NCBI GenBank assembly: GCA_934154805.1
Contig: CAKPGM010000007.1
Span: 1-64,000 of the forward strand
DNA: 64,000 nt
Reading direction: 5' to 3'
DNA from: an uncultured Clostridia bacterium
GTDB lineage: Bacteria > Bacillota > Clostridia > TANB77 > CAG-508
The translations under genes and the position numbers were made by a program. The notes beneath the pieces are model-generated. The model made no database searches. It worked only from the letters and a program-made list of their open reading frames with translations, and was not told the origin of the DNA. Shown piece after piece: positions 54,933 to 63,744 of the stretch. The first letter of the stretch is position 1; every line of letters starts with the position of its first letter.

Positions 54933-55391
54933 ATGGAGAATGCAAGTAAGGCATTAATTATAGCAGGAGCTATATTATTAGCAATATTAATAATAGGACT
55001 TGGTATGTATATATACCAACAAGCAAATAGTGCGACACAAGGAACAAACTTGGATCCAACAAAAGCGCAAGCATATAATGGAGAATTCTTACAATATGAA
55101 GGCGTAAGAACTGGAACAGATGTAAAAGCTTTAGTAAGTGCAGTAGCTAATCATAACAGAGTTAACGCTGATGATGCGTCTAGACAAATATTAATAGCTA
55201 AGGTGGAAAATGTGCATGGAGTAGTAGTTGATCCTGAATGGACTTCAGATGAGATAGCAGATAATAATCCTACTCCTGCAGATTTTAAATCTGGATTAAC
55301 ATATAAAGTAAGTTTTTCATATAACACATCTGGATATATAACAGTGGTTCATATTGTGCAACAAGGCAACAATGATGGTCCAGATAGTTAG
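54933..55391 (+). CDS. Pilin-like protein 5 (major-type paralogue b)
   Basis: 152 residues, RBS GAAAGGAA. Near-identical N-terminal half to the preceding gene (one Ser-to-Ala change in the membrane helix); the variable stretch is about residues 85-125; then the same SGLTYKVSFSYNTSGYIT end. Recent tandem duplication. Confidence 0.65.
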   Translation: MENASKALIIAGAILLAILIIGLGMYIYQQANSATQGTNLDPTKAQAYNGEFLQYEGVRTGTDVKALVSAVANHNRVNADDASRQILIAKVENVHGVVVDPEWTSDEIADNNPTPADFKSGLTYKVSFSYNTSGYITVVHIVQQGNNDGPDS

Positions 55392-55432
55392 ATATATGAC
55401 CATACATATATATAGAAAGGAATATATAGTAG

Positions 55433-55876
55433 ATGGAGAATGCAAGTAAAGCGTTAATTATAGCAGGAGCTATATTATTAGCAATATTAATAATAGGATT
55501 AGGTATGTATATATATCAACAAGCGAATAGTGCAACACAGGGTACAAACCTAGATCCAACAAAAGTACAAGCATATAATGATGAATTCCTACAATATGGA
55601 GGAATAAGAACAGGAACAGATGCTTTAGCACTTATGGCAATTATTCAAAACCATAATAGAACAAATGTAGATGATAATACTAAGCAAATAAATATAATAG
55701 AAGGAGAAGCTACAGGTGGAGTAGAAGATCCAGAAGATACAGAAGCAGTAAATCAATTTACTGGAAACAATAAATTGAAATCAGGATTAACTTATAAAAT
55801 AACATTTTCATATAGTAGAAGTGGTTATATAACTAATTGTTATATAATAAAATCATCTGATTCTGCTTATAAGTAA
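55433..55876 (+). CDS. Pilin-like protein 6 (major-type paralogue c)
   Basis: 147 residues, RBS GAAAGGAA. Same start and helix, motif YGGIRTGTDALALMAIIQNH, and a diverged end (SGLTYKITFSYSRSGYIT). The most diverged of the three tandem copies. Confidence 0.65.
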   Translation: MENASKALIIAGAILLAILIIGLGMYIYQQANSATQGTNLDPTKVQAYNDEFLQYGGIRTGTDALALMAIIQNHNRTNVDDNTKQINIIEGEATGGVEDPEDTEAVNQFTGNNKLKSGLTYKITFSYSRSGYITNCYIIKSSDSAYK

Positions 55877-55898
55877 AAATAAAAAAGGAATATAAAAT

Positions 55899-56684
55899 AT
55901 GGAAAATGCAGTAGAAGCTTTAATGTTAGCATTTGCTGTTATGATGTTAGTATTAGCATTAAGTCTTACAATCTATGTGTTTTCACAGGCTAGACAAACT
56001 TCAGAGTTGATGCTTAAACTATCTGATCCAACAGAATACTATGAATATTATGATTATTATAGTAGAGACACTAATGATGCATTAGGAAATAGAATAGTAG
56101 GAATTGAAACAGTAATTCCTACTTTATATAAATATAGTAAAGAAAGATACAAAGTAACATTTAGAAAGGGTTCAATAGTACAGGAAGAACCAATTACTGA
56201 TGAAAATGGAGATAAAGTACAATTAATCAAAGTTGAAGTCGGAGATCCTATTGAAATATACGAAACAACTACGAATCCTACAATTGATTGGAGTCAGAGC
56301 TATACAAATGATTTTGATAATACAAAAACTACTAAAAGAATATGTTCTTTTGATATAGATGATGAAATAAAAAGAGGAGAATGTTGGACGGCTGATGTAA
56401 AAAATCATCTAGATGTTATGATATCAGGTGGATTATATTTAAAACCACAATATAATGACAAAAACATTAGTGATTTAAATCAAGACGAAAAGGATATATA
56501 TACTATAAATTATGGTAATGGATTATTAGAAAGGTTTAAAAACCAAAAGTTTGTAGAGATAGTTGGAGAGGTAGCGAATAAGAAAACGGGTGAAGCTGGA
56601 GACGAAATTGATGAGAACGAAGGAATTACAGGAAATAAAACAACTACTAAAAAAGTAATCACCTATGTTTTAATAAATAACTAA
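55899..56684 (+). CDS. Pilin-like protein 7, long MENA-family member
   Basis: 261 residues, RBS AAAAAGGA. MENAVEALMLAFAVMMLVLA and YVFSQARQTSELMLKLSD, then a Tyr-rich patch (YYEYYDYYSRDTNDALGN) and a larger soluble domain. A single-copy, longer member, as minor or tip pilins often are. Confidence 0.58.
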   Translation: MENAVEALMLAFAVMMLVLALSLTIYVFSQARQTSELMLKLSDPTEYYEYYDYYSRDTNDALGNRIVGIETVIPTLYKYSKERYKVTFRKGSIVQEEPITDENGDKVQLIKVEVGDPIEIYETTTNPTIDWSQSYTNDFDNTKTTKRICSFDIDDEIKRGECWTADVKNHLDVMISGGLYLKPQYNDKNISDLNQDEKDIYTINYGNGLLERFKNQKFVEIVGEVANKKTGEAGDEIDENEGITGNKTTTKKVITYVLINN

Positions 56685-56731
56685 CGAAAATAGAACAGCA
56701 AATATTTTAATAAAATAGAAAGGAAACAAAA

Positions 56732-57268
56732 ATGGGAGATAGTTTTGTAACAATTATAGCTATATTTTTAGCCGCAATACTAATGTTTGTTTTTCCTTTG
56801 ATGTCTGTATCAGAAAAATCAGATACTATTTCACAACTAACAGTGCAAACAGCTACTACTGATTTTGTTGACAAAGTTAGGACAACAGGACAACTAACAT
56901 TAGATGATTATGATAAATATATTCAAACTATAACATCAACAGGAAATTCTTTTGATGTAGAAATGATGGTTCAAGTAATGGACGAAAATATTGGAGTAAA
57001 AACAACTAATGCAGAAAAGACAAAAATAGGTGAAAACATTTATTATACTCTATATACAAGTCAATTAGAAGAACTATTAAATAATACACAAAATACAAAA
57101 CATAGACTATCACTAAAAGAAGGAGATAGAGTATCTGTAACAGTAAAAAATACAAATACTACCATAGCTCAAACATTAAGAAACTTCTTTTATAGGATAG
57201 CAGGAAATGACACATATCAAATTGCTGTACAATATGCAGGAATTGTTACTGTCAATGGTACAAAATAA
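56732..57268 (+). CDS. Single-span protein of the Tad-like locus (pilin-like 8)
   Basis: 178 residues, RBS GAAAGGAA. MGDSFVTIIAIFLAAILMFV then polar. No MENA start, but the same size and topology as its neighbours, with a conserved-looking YAGIVTVNGTK end. Possibly a TadE-like minor subunit. A large hairpin follows. Confidence 0.55.
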   Translation: MGDSFVTIIAIFLAAILMFVFPLMSVSEKSDTISQLTVQTATTDFVDKVRTTGQLTLDDYDKYIQTITSTGNSFDVEMMVQVMDENIGVKTTNAEKTKIGENIYYTLYTSQLEELLNNTQNTKHRLSLKEGDRVSVTVKNTNTTIAQTLRNFFYRIAGNDTYQIAVQYAGIVTVNGTK

Positions 57269-57282
57269 ATAATGTATAATTG

Positions 57283-57326
57283 TAGCAGCTTTAGGACTGT
57301 AAAATATAAAAGTCCAAAAGCTGCTA
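57283..57326 (+). other. Long hairpin inside the Tad-like operon
   Basis: TAGCAGCTTT-A-GGACT pairs with AGTCC-A-AAAGCTGCTA, about 15 pairs with one A-A mismatch and a 12-base loop, followed by TTTATAT. The weak T-tract suggests partial termination or an RNA-stability element that sets the level of the last gene. Confidence 0.55.
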
Positions 57327-57348
57327 TTTATATAGAAAGGTAAACGAT

Positions 57349-59133
57349 ATGAAATTACAACATATAGCAATAATTTTTGTTATAATAATAATACCAATAT
57401 CATTGGTATTATCAAATTATATAAGTATGCATATGAAAACGATAGAGTTACAAGCAGCATATAATGCAAACTTAATTAATGCGACTCATGATTCGATGAA
57501 AGCGTTTCAATTAAATACACAAAACAATGATCTTTCTGATATAGCAAACTCTAAAATAAGAGATATAGAGGCAGCAATTAATGTGTTTTATACATCACTG
57601 TCAACAAATTTAGAAGTAAAAGGCTATACAAAAGATGATTTGAAGTCGTATACTCCTGCAATATTGTTTACTTTATATGATGGATATTATATATACTCTA
57701 ACAATTACAATTATAATCCTCAAGATACAGATAACCAAGGATATAATTATGGTTTAAAACCATTTATTGCATACTCTTGTAGATATAAAGTTGGAGAGGG
57801 CGATAGATATGATTTTGTTGTAAATTATACGCTTGATAATACAATAACTATAATAGGAAAAGTAGATAGAGAATATGTTACAAAGACAGGACATCTAATA
57901 TCTTTGAAAGAAGCTAAAGACATTGATGATAATGGAAAAGTGTTGGATTATGTGAATGGAGAAGAAAAGTTAGAAGAACAAATAATATTACTGGATGACA
58001 ATTCAAATGCTACAAAAGATACATATGAATATGTTATATATAGCAACCAGAAAATTTACAAAGAAAAAGACTGGAATGGAAATAGAGACGAAAAATACTT
58101 TAAATATAGTAGTCAATATAAAAAAGACTATATAACATCTGCTATAACTATACAAGATTTAGATGATCATTATCAGAGAACAACAAGTGCAGTAAAATAT
58201 TATAAAGAGGCAGCAACTTTTACAAAGTGGGTAAATGAGAAACTAAAGAATATAAAACAAAGTGATGCAGTGAATGAAAGTGGACAAAAAATAACAACAT
58301 TTCAAAGTGATTTAGAAGACAAAAAAATATTTGATACTTCAAACGAAAATCCAATGCTTTCAAGTTCTACATTTAATGAACAAAGAGTGAATGTAATAAG
58401 ATACACAATAGAAACAAACCTAGTAAGAGCAATGAATACATATTCACAACATTCTAGTTTGGCTGGTATAGCATTCTCAATGCCAAAGTTAACCGAACAA
58501 GACTGGGGCAATATAGAAAATAATATATGTGAAGTTGTATTTATGCAAGGTTTACCAATTGGAGGAAAATTATATAATAATTATTGTGTTGTAACTAATA
58601 ACACAAATAAAGAATGTGTAAATAATAATTCTATATACATTATTTCGAGGGATGCAAGTAATCATAAAGAATACCACCAACCAGGTTGCAGAACATTGAT
58701 AACTGGATTAAATGATGGAACTTTAGCGATAGATGGAGCATATTCTGCAATTGATTTTAAAAGAAAAACAGTATCTCTAACAGGTGAAGATGTAAATGCA
58801 CTTTCGCAATTATTGAGTAGTTATGGAGTTGGTGCTGATGAAGGAAAATATGCGTACTATTATCCTCAACCATATGAAGCTTGTTATGACTGTATAGTTA
58901 CCGCATCAGATGCATATACTACTGATGATATAATATATGGGCAAGTAATAGACAGTCTTGGAAGAACTAAAGATGATTATGGTGATGAATACGGAGAAAT
59001 AAAAGATAAAAATGGTAACGATGTAGACATTAAAAATCTACGCGGTACAAATTTGCAAAAATATTATTTAACAGCACTTGCAAGAGCAAGATATGACTTG
59101 TATCTAGTAAATGGATATTTTGGAAACTATTAA
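57349..59133 (+). CDS. Large single-span surface protein of the Tad-like locus
   Basis: 594 residues, RBS GAAAGG. N-terminal span (about 5-25, IAIIFVIIIIPISLVLSNYI), then a helical segment AAYNANLINATHDSMKAFQL and a large extracellular part with many Tyr, Asn and Asp and several Cys (NYCVVTNNTNKECVNNNS, QPGCRTLI, YEACYDC). The N-terminal helix with an AYNANL-type start resembles TadE/TadG-like pseudopilins. Likely the tip or adhesive subunit; no named domain seen. Confidence 0.55.
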   Translation: MKLQHIAIIFVIIIIPISLVLSNYISMHMKTIELQAAYNANLINATHDSMKAFQLNTQNNDLSDIANSKIRDIEAAINVFYTSLSTNLEVKGYTKDDLKSYTPAILFTLYDGYYIYSNNYNYNPQDTDNQGYNYGLKPFIAYSCRYKVGEGDRYDFVVNYTLDNTITIIGKVDREYVTKTGHLISLKEAKDIDDNGKVLDYVNGEEKLEEQIILLDDNSNATKDTYEYVIYSNQKIYKEKDWNGNRDEKYFKYSSQYKKDYITSAITIQDLDDHYQRTTSAVKYYKEAATFTKWVNEKLKNIKQSDAVNESGQKITTFQSDLEDKKIFDTSNENPMLSSSTFNEQRVNVIRYTIETNLVRAMNTYSQHSSLAGIAFSMPKLTEQDWGNIENNICEVVFMQGLPIGGKLYNNYCVVTNNTNKECVNNNSIYIISRDASNHKEYHQPGCRTLITGLNDGTLAIDGAYSAIDFKRKTVSLTGEDVNALSQLLSSYGVGADEGKYAYYYPQPYEACYDCIVTASDAYTTDDIIYGQVIDSLGRTKDDYGDEYGEIKDKNGNDVDIKNLRGTNLQKYYLTALARARYDLYLVNGYFGNY

Positions 59134-59147
59134 TAATGGAGAATGGT

Positions 59148-60017
59148 ATGATAAATGAAGCTAAAATAGAAGAAGAAAAAATAAAAATAAAAGAAAACCT
59201 GCAAAAGCAAAAAGAAAAAATACAAAGTAGAATAGTAGTAGAAGATCCAATTGTAAAAATAACATTTAAAAGAATATTAGCATATTTTATAATTTACAGT
59301 TTCTTAGGATTTATAATAGAAACAATATTTGGAATGCTAACAAAAGGAGTAGTAGAAAGTAGACAAAGTTGTCTATATGGACCATTTTGTTGTATTTATG
59401 GATTAGGTGCGGCAGTGATGATACCAGGACTTCAAAAGTTTAAGAAAAGAAACTGGACATTGTTCCTAGCGGGAGCTGTAGAAGGCTCAATTGTAGAATA
59501 TATTATCAGTTGGGTTGGCGAAATGATATTCCATATAAAATGGTGGGATTATTCAAATATGCCATTCGATATAAATGGCAGAATATGTTTGTTATTTACA
59601 ATATTCTGGGGAATATTAGCATTGGTATTAATAAGACTAATAAATCCATACATAGAAAGATTTATTGATAAAATACCTGCGAAACTATTTGGAATAATCA
59701 CAATTGGTGGAACAATACTTCTTATACTAGATCTATTGATAACAGCTTTTGGACTTCAAGTATTTTATACAAGATTTACAAATACATATAATCTAAATTT
59801 AAAAGAAGATAAATACTTAATGGTAAGTCAAGACGTTTTAGATAACAAAATTATACAAAAATTATCAAACACAATGTTCTCAGATGAGAAGATATTGAGA
59901 ACATTTCCAAATATTAAATTTAAAGACGATGATGGAAACATCATTTGGGTAAAAGATATATTGACAGATATTCAACCATACTACTTCAAAATAAGTAATA
60001 AATTTAGACTAAAATAA
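59148..60017 (+). CDS. CmpB-type putative permease membrane protein
   Basis: 289 residues from ATG 59148 (GGAG upstream; an ATG at 59136 is in frame but has no site). An N-terminal charged helix, then five to six spans. Signature text matches the ABC_trans_CmpB family (PF06541): RQSCLYGPFCCIYGLGA, EYIISWVGEMIFHIKWWDYS and FDINGRICLLF. Function of the family is unclear; no ATPase is adjacent. It starts 14 bases after the preceding stop, so may share the Tad-like operon. Confidence 0.75.
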   Translation: MINEAKIEEEKIKIKENLQKQKEKIQSRIVVEDPIVKITFKRILAYFIIYSFLGFIIETIFGMLTKGVVESRQSCLYGPFCCIYGLGAAVMIPGLQKFKKRNWTLFLAGAVEGSIVEYIISWVGEMIFHIKWWDYSNMPFDINGRICLLFTIFWGILALVLIRLINPYIERFIDKIPAKLFGIITIGGTILLILDLLITAFGLQVFYTRFTNTYNLNLKEDKYLMVSQDVLDNKIIQKLSNTMFSDEKILRTFPNIKFKDDDGNIIWVKDILTDIQPYYFKISNKFRLK

Positions 60018-60018
60018 A

Positions 60019-60047
60019 GCGACTTCAGAAATGAAGTTGTTTTTTTA
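60019..60047 (+). terminator. Terminator of the Tad-like locus/permease
   Basis: GCGACTTCA pairs with TGAAGTTGT around GAAA, followed by TTTTTTT. Confidence 0.75.
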
Positions 60048-60122
60048 TGCTTGAAAAATTTTGCATAATTTATCTAAAAAAGGAAAAGATATTTTTAGCA
60101 AATAAAATGGAGGTTATTTTGT

Positions 60123-60329
60123 ATGGAAAAACACTTAATGATAACAGGTACATCAAAAGTATCTTGGAAAGATGCAATAGTAAAAACAATTGCAGAAGCA
60201 TCTAAAACATTGGACTATCTAACAGGAGTAAAAATTATAGAACAAAAGGCTAAAATAAATGGAGATAAAATAAGCGAATATTATGTGGATTTAGACTTAA
60301 CATTTATGATAGATAGGGACAGAAAATAG
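60123..60329 (+). CDS. Dodecin-like flavin-binding protein
   Basis: 68 residues, RBS GGAGGT. MITGTSKVSWKDAIVKTIAE, ASKTLDYLTGVKIIEQKAKI and YYVDLDLTFMID follow the dodecin pattern (beta, helix with ASKT, two long strands). Dodecins form hollow 12-mers that store flavin or CoA. Here the gene opens a likely operon with spoVAC-AD-AE, nine bases before spoVAC, so it may serve in the spore. Confidence 0.8.
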   Translation: MEKHLMITGTSKVSWKDAIVKTIAEASKTLDYLTGVKIIEQKAKINGDKISEYYVDLDLTFMIDRDRK

Positions 60330-60338
60330 GAGGTAATT

Positions 60339-60779
60339 ATGGAGCAAATTCAAACTCAAAAACAATATAGTGACTATGTAGATAAAAAATCGCCTAATTC
60401 TCCAATAGTAAAAAATTGTTTTAATGCTTTTTGGGTAGGAGGTTTAATCTGTACTATAGGACAAATTATAATAGACTATTGTATGTACAGAGGTATGGAT
60501 AATACATCATCATCAACAGTTGCATCAATAGCTTTAATAGCAATATCAGCAATATTAACAGGTTTAAATATATTCAATAGAATAGGAAAATTTGCAGGAG
60601 CAGGTTCACTTGTTCCAATTACAGGATTTGCAAACTCAATAGTATCACCAGCCATAGAATATAAATCAGAAGGCTATGTTATGGGTGTCGGTGGCAAAAT
60701 GTTCACAGTAGCAGGACCAGTGTTAGTATTCGGAATTTCGACATCAGTAATCATAGGAATAATTGCTGTATTATTTTAA
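60339..60779 (+). CDS. spoVAC: Stage V sporulation protein AC
   Basis: 146 residues, RBS AGGAGG. Multi-span protein with KNCFNAFWVGGLICTIGQII and the conserved FAGAGSLVPITGFANSIVSP. SpoVAC is a mechanosensitive-type channel for dipicolinic acid in the spore inner membrane. Transcription in the forespore under sigma-G would be expected; I could not place a convincing sigma-G box. Confidence 0.94.
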   Translation: MEQIQTQKQYSDYVDKKSPNSPIVKNCFNAFWVGGLICTIGQIIIDYCMYRGMDNTSSSTVASIALIAISAILTGLNIFNRIGKFAGAGSLVPITGFANSIVSPAIEYKSEGYVMGVGGKMFTVAGPVLVFGISTSVIIGIIAVLF

Positions 60780-60795
60780 ATAGGAGGGAAGTATT

Positions 60796-61800
60796 TTGAA
60801 AAAAATAGGTAAACAGACAATAAGCTTTGATGCTCCACCAGTTATTATAGGAACAGCATCAATAGTTGGACCTAAAGAGGCAGAAGGACCAATGGCAAAA
60901 TATTTTGACAAATGCTTAGAAGATGAATTCTGGGGAGAAAAATCTTGGGAAAAAGCAGAAAGTAAAATAATAAAAGAAACGGTAAATCTAGCAATAGCAA
61001 GAGCAAATTTATCGAATACAGATATAGATTATTGTTTTGCAGGAGATTTATTAAATCAATGTATATCAAGTGATTTCGGATTAAGAGATACAAACATTCC
61101 ATTTTTTGGAGTATTTGGAGCTTGTTCAACATTTGTAGAAAGTATGTGTCTAGGTTCAGTATTCTTAGAAGGTGGAGGAGCAAACAATGTAATATGTGCT
61201 ACATCAAGTCACTTCTGTAGTGCAGAGAAACAATTTAGATTTCCACTAGAGCTAGGAACACAGAGAACTCCAACAGCACAGTGGACAGTAACAGGAGCAG
61301 GAGCTGCAATTTTATCGAGTACAGGGGAAGGACCCTATATAACAAATATCACACCAGGAAAAATAGTTGATATGGGAATAAAAGACGCAAACAATATGGG
61401 AGCTGCAATGGCACCTGCAGCGTTAGATACTCTAGTTACGCATCTTCAAGATACAGGCAGAAAACCAAGCTACTATGATGCAATAATAACAGGAGATTTA
61501 GGATATATAGGAAAAGAAATATTGCAAGATATGGCTCAAACAAAAGGATATAATATAAATGCAAATTATGATGATTGTGGAGTATTAATGTTTGATAAGC
61601 AAAAACAAGATACACATTCAGGCGGAAGCGGATGTGCTTGTATAGCAACGGTATTTTCAGGATATTTTTATAAGCAATTAAAAGAGAAGAAAATGAAGAA
61701 AATACTACTAATTGCAACTGGAGCACTAATGAACTCAACAAGTATGCAACAAGGAGAAACAATACCAGGAATTGCACATGCAATATCCATAGAAATTTAA
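60796..61800 (+). CDS. spoVAD: Stage V sporulation protein AD
   Basis: 334 residues from a TTG behind GGAGGG. Thiolase-like fold: CFAGDLLNQCISSDFGLRD, FGVFGACSTFVESMCLG, SSHFCSAEKQFRFPLELGTQ, and near the end ALMNSTSMQQGETIPGIAHA. SpoVAD binds dipicolinic acid as part of the SpoVA uptake complex. Confidence 0.95.
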   Translation: MKKIGKQTISFDAPPVIIGTASIVGPKEAEGPMAKYFDKCLEDEFWGEKSWEKAESKIIKETVNLAIARANLSNTDIDYCFAGDLLNQCISSDFGLRDTNIPFFGVFGACSTFVESMCLGSVFLEGGGANNVICATSSHFCSAEKQFRFPLELGTQRTPTAQWTVTGAGAAILSSTGEGPYITNITPGKIVDMGIKDANNMGAAMAPAALDTLVTHLQDTGRKPSYYDAIITGDLGYIGKEILQDMAQTKGYNINANYDDCGVLMFDKQKQDTHSGGSGCACIATVFSGYFYKQLKEKKMKKILLIATGALMNSTSMQQGETIPGIAHAISIEI

Positions 61801-61819
61801 AGTTAGGAGATGTAATGTT

Positions 61820-62206
61820 ATGAGTTTTATACAAAGCATTGATTGGATGCAATTATTAAAATGTTTTGTTGTAGGAGGATTAATTTGTATAATAGGTCAA
61901 GTGTTATTAGACAAAACAAAACTGACTCCAGCAAAAATACTAGTAATATTTGTAACAACAGGAGCAATACTTGGTGGACTAGGTGTGTATAAATGTTTAA
62001 TAGATTTTGCAGGAGCGGGAGCGACAGTTCCACTGACTGGATTTGGAGCAAATCTTGCAAAAGGTAGCATAGAAGCGGTAAAAGAGAGCGGATTATTAGG
62101 AGCATTTACAGGAGGAGTAAAAGCATCGGCGGGAGGAATTGCAGCAGCAATATTCTTTGGATACATTGCTTCTTTAATAGCGAAACCAAAAATAAAAAAA
62201 CAATAG
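61820..62206 (+). CDS. spoVAE: Stage V sporulation protein AE (AEb type)
   Basis: 128 residues, RBS TTAGGAG. LLKCFVVGGLICIIGQVLLD and FAGAGATVPLTGFGANLAKG, the shared SpoVAC/AE channel motifs. Completes the minimal spoVAC-AD-AEb set found in Clostridia. A terminator follows. Confidence 0.94.
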   Translation: MSFIQSIDWMQLLKCFVVGGLICIIGQVLLDKTKLTPAKILVIFVTTGAILGGLGVYKCLIDFAGAGATVPLTGFGANLAKGSIEAVKESGLLGAFTGGVKASAGGIAAAIFFGYIASLIAKPKIKKQ

Positions 62207-62210
62207 TTAT

Positions 62211-62247
62211 AAAAAGGTTATATTCAAATTAATATAGCCTTTTATTT
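62211..62247 (+). terminator. Terminator of the spoVA operon
   Basis: AAAAGGTTATATT pairs with AATATAGCCTTTT, followed by ATTTTG. Confidence 0.75.
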
Positions 62248-62268
62248 TGATAAAAAAGTAAATAATGA

Positions 62269-62298
62269 TTGCAAAAATACCTTGAAATATGTTATATT
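62269..62298 (+). promoter_or_regulatory. Putative promoter of the 62.3-kb membrane protein
   Basis: TTGCAA (62269-62274), 18 bases, TATATT (62293-62298). Confidence 0.45.
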
Positions 62299-62338
62299 AA
62301 ATACATAAAAAATAAGCTATAGAATGGAAGGAAATAAA

Positions 62339-63610
62339 ATGGAAGAGAATAACAAGAAAACAAGTTATATAACTGGAATTTTGGGAGCAATATTAGGTGG
62401 AGCAATAGCATCAATTCCTTGGGTATTAATGTATGTATATGGAAATATGATATTGTCTTTATTAGCTGTAATAATAGGAGCAGGAGCTTTTTATGGCTAT
62501 AAATTGTGCAAAGGTAAAATGGATACAAAACTACCAATAATAATAATGATAATATCTATTGTGATTGTAACAATAATAACATTTGCAGTTATACCATTAT
62601 TATTACTTAAACATAATGGATACTATGTAAGTATGGAGAATCTAAAAGCTTTATATCAAAACTCAGAATGGAATAGTGCTATAATAAGAGATTATGTTAT
62701 ATCTGTAGTATTTACATTGTTAGGAGCAAGTGCTGTAACAAGTTCTATAAAGAAGCAACTATTAGCAAATTCAGAGAATATAACATTGGATTTGTCAAAT
62801 CAAGATGAACAACAAAAGTTGAAAAATGATGCGATAGAAGTGATAAAACCTATATTTGAAAAATACAATGCAGTAGATAAAGAAAACACAATGACAAAAG
62901 AAGAAGTATTGGCGGAAACAGAGGGACCAAGTGGTAAAATATATTTTAGCTTTTTAAAAAATTCAGGAATTATAAAAAAAGTTAAAGGCAAATATTATTA
63001 TAGTGTAGAAGACGAAGATAAAAAACAAAAACGTAAAGTTAATGTATGGTTCATAATTACTACTATAATATTAGTAATATTAGCATTTGGAATTGTTTTC
63101 CAAGATAATTCGACAAATAATTCAAATCAAACAGAAAATACGGACTTGAGTTTCCAAGCACCACAAGGTTGGGTGGCATATCAAGGATATAGTGAAGAAA
63201 CAGGATGGACATTTTATAAAAGCATAAGTGCTCCAACAGTGAAAGAGAACAACGAAGAAGCAACAAATACAATAGACTATTCTCAATATCCAGCAATGCT
63301 AAATGTAGTATACTCAAAAAATGATGAAGCAACATCAATAGACGAATTAAAAACAGACTTAGAAACATATATAAAAGAAAAATTACAACCAGAAGAATAT
63401 TCTGTTGAAAAAGTAAAAACATCAAATGGATATGACGCAGTAAAAATTAAATTAAAATATAATCAAGATCCAGAAGAAGTAAGTTGCTATTATTATATTT
63501 ATACAGATGGTAAACTTGCAATAGTTACAGGAGAGAGCTTTAACTTAAATGATGAACAGATATTAGAGAAGGATGTAATATCTACAGCAAATAGTTTTAA
63601 GTGGAAATAA
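62339..63610 (+). CDS. Multi-span membrane protein of unknown function
   Basis: 423 residues from ATG 62339, since GGAAGG lies 7 bases upstream; the in-frame ATG at 62324 overlaps that site. Four spans in the first 145 residues, a cytoplasmic segment with a winged-helix-like stretch (SGKIYFSFLKNSGIIKKVKG), a fifth span (about 245-265), then an extracellular C-terminal domain (FQAPQGWVAYQGYSEETGWT and on) resembling lipoprotein-type beta domains. No family recognised. Confidence 0.6.
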   Translation: MEENNKKTSYITGILGAILGGAIASIPWVLMYVYGNMILSLLAVIIGAGAFYGYKLCKGKMDTKLPIIIMIISIVIVTIITFAVIPLLLLKHNGYYVSMENLKALYQNSEWNSAIIRDYVISVVFTLLGASAVTSSIKKQLLANSENITLDLSNQDEQQKLKNDAIEVIKPIFEKYNAVDKENTMTKEEVLAETEGPSGKIYFSFLKNSGIIKKVKGKYYYSVEDEDKKQKRKVNVWFIITTIILVILAFGIVFQDNSTNNSNQTENTDLSFQAPQGWVAYQGYSEETGWTFYKSISAPTVKENNEEATNTIDYSQYPAMLNVVYSKNDEATSIDELKTDLETYIKEKLQPEEYSVEKVKTSNGYDAVKIKLKYNQDPEEVSCYYYIYTDGKLAIVTGESFNLNDEQILEKDVISTANSFKWK

Positions 63611-63620
63611 TAAAAAGTAC

Positions 63621-63649
63621 TTGAAAAACGAAACAAAATTTGCTAAAAT
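63621..63649 (+). promoter_or_regulatory. Putative promoter of pyrG
   Basis: TTGAAA (63621-63626), 17 bases including a TG extended element, TAAAAT (63644-63649). It lies upstream of the hairpin at 63667-63716. Confidence 0.55.
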
Positions 63650-63666
63650 AAATTATAGTTAATAGA

Positions 63667-63716
63667 AATAGGCTAAAAAAAAACCCTTTTTTTAGGGAAT
63701 TTAGCCTATTTTTTTG
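63667..63716 (+). terminator. Leader terminator/attenuator before pyrG
   Basis: AATAGGCTAAA pairs with TTTAGCCTATT, with an inner CCC/GGG stem, then seven T. Since the promoter at 63621 is upstream of it, it probably acts as an attenuator in the pyrG leader and not only as terminator of the preceding gene. pyrG of B. subtilis is controlled by a CTP-sensitive leader terminator; I do not see the GGGC start used there. Confidence 0.6.
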
Positions 63717-63744
63717 TTTTTTATATATAAGGAGGGAAAGAGAA

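Noticed and set aside
52634..56684. Classical Flp pilins with a G/EY prepilin-peptidase site
   Set aside because: No Gly-x4-Glu-Tyr motif and no leader before the hydrophobic helix; called pilin-like only.
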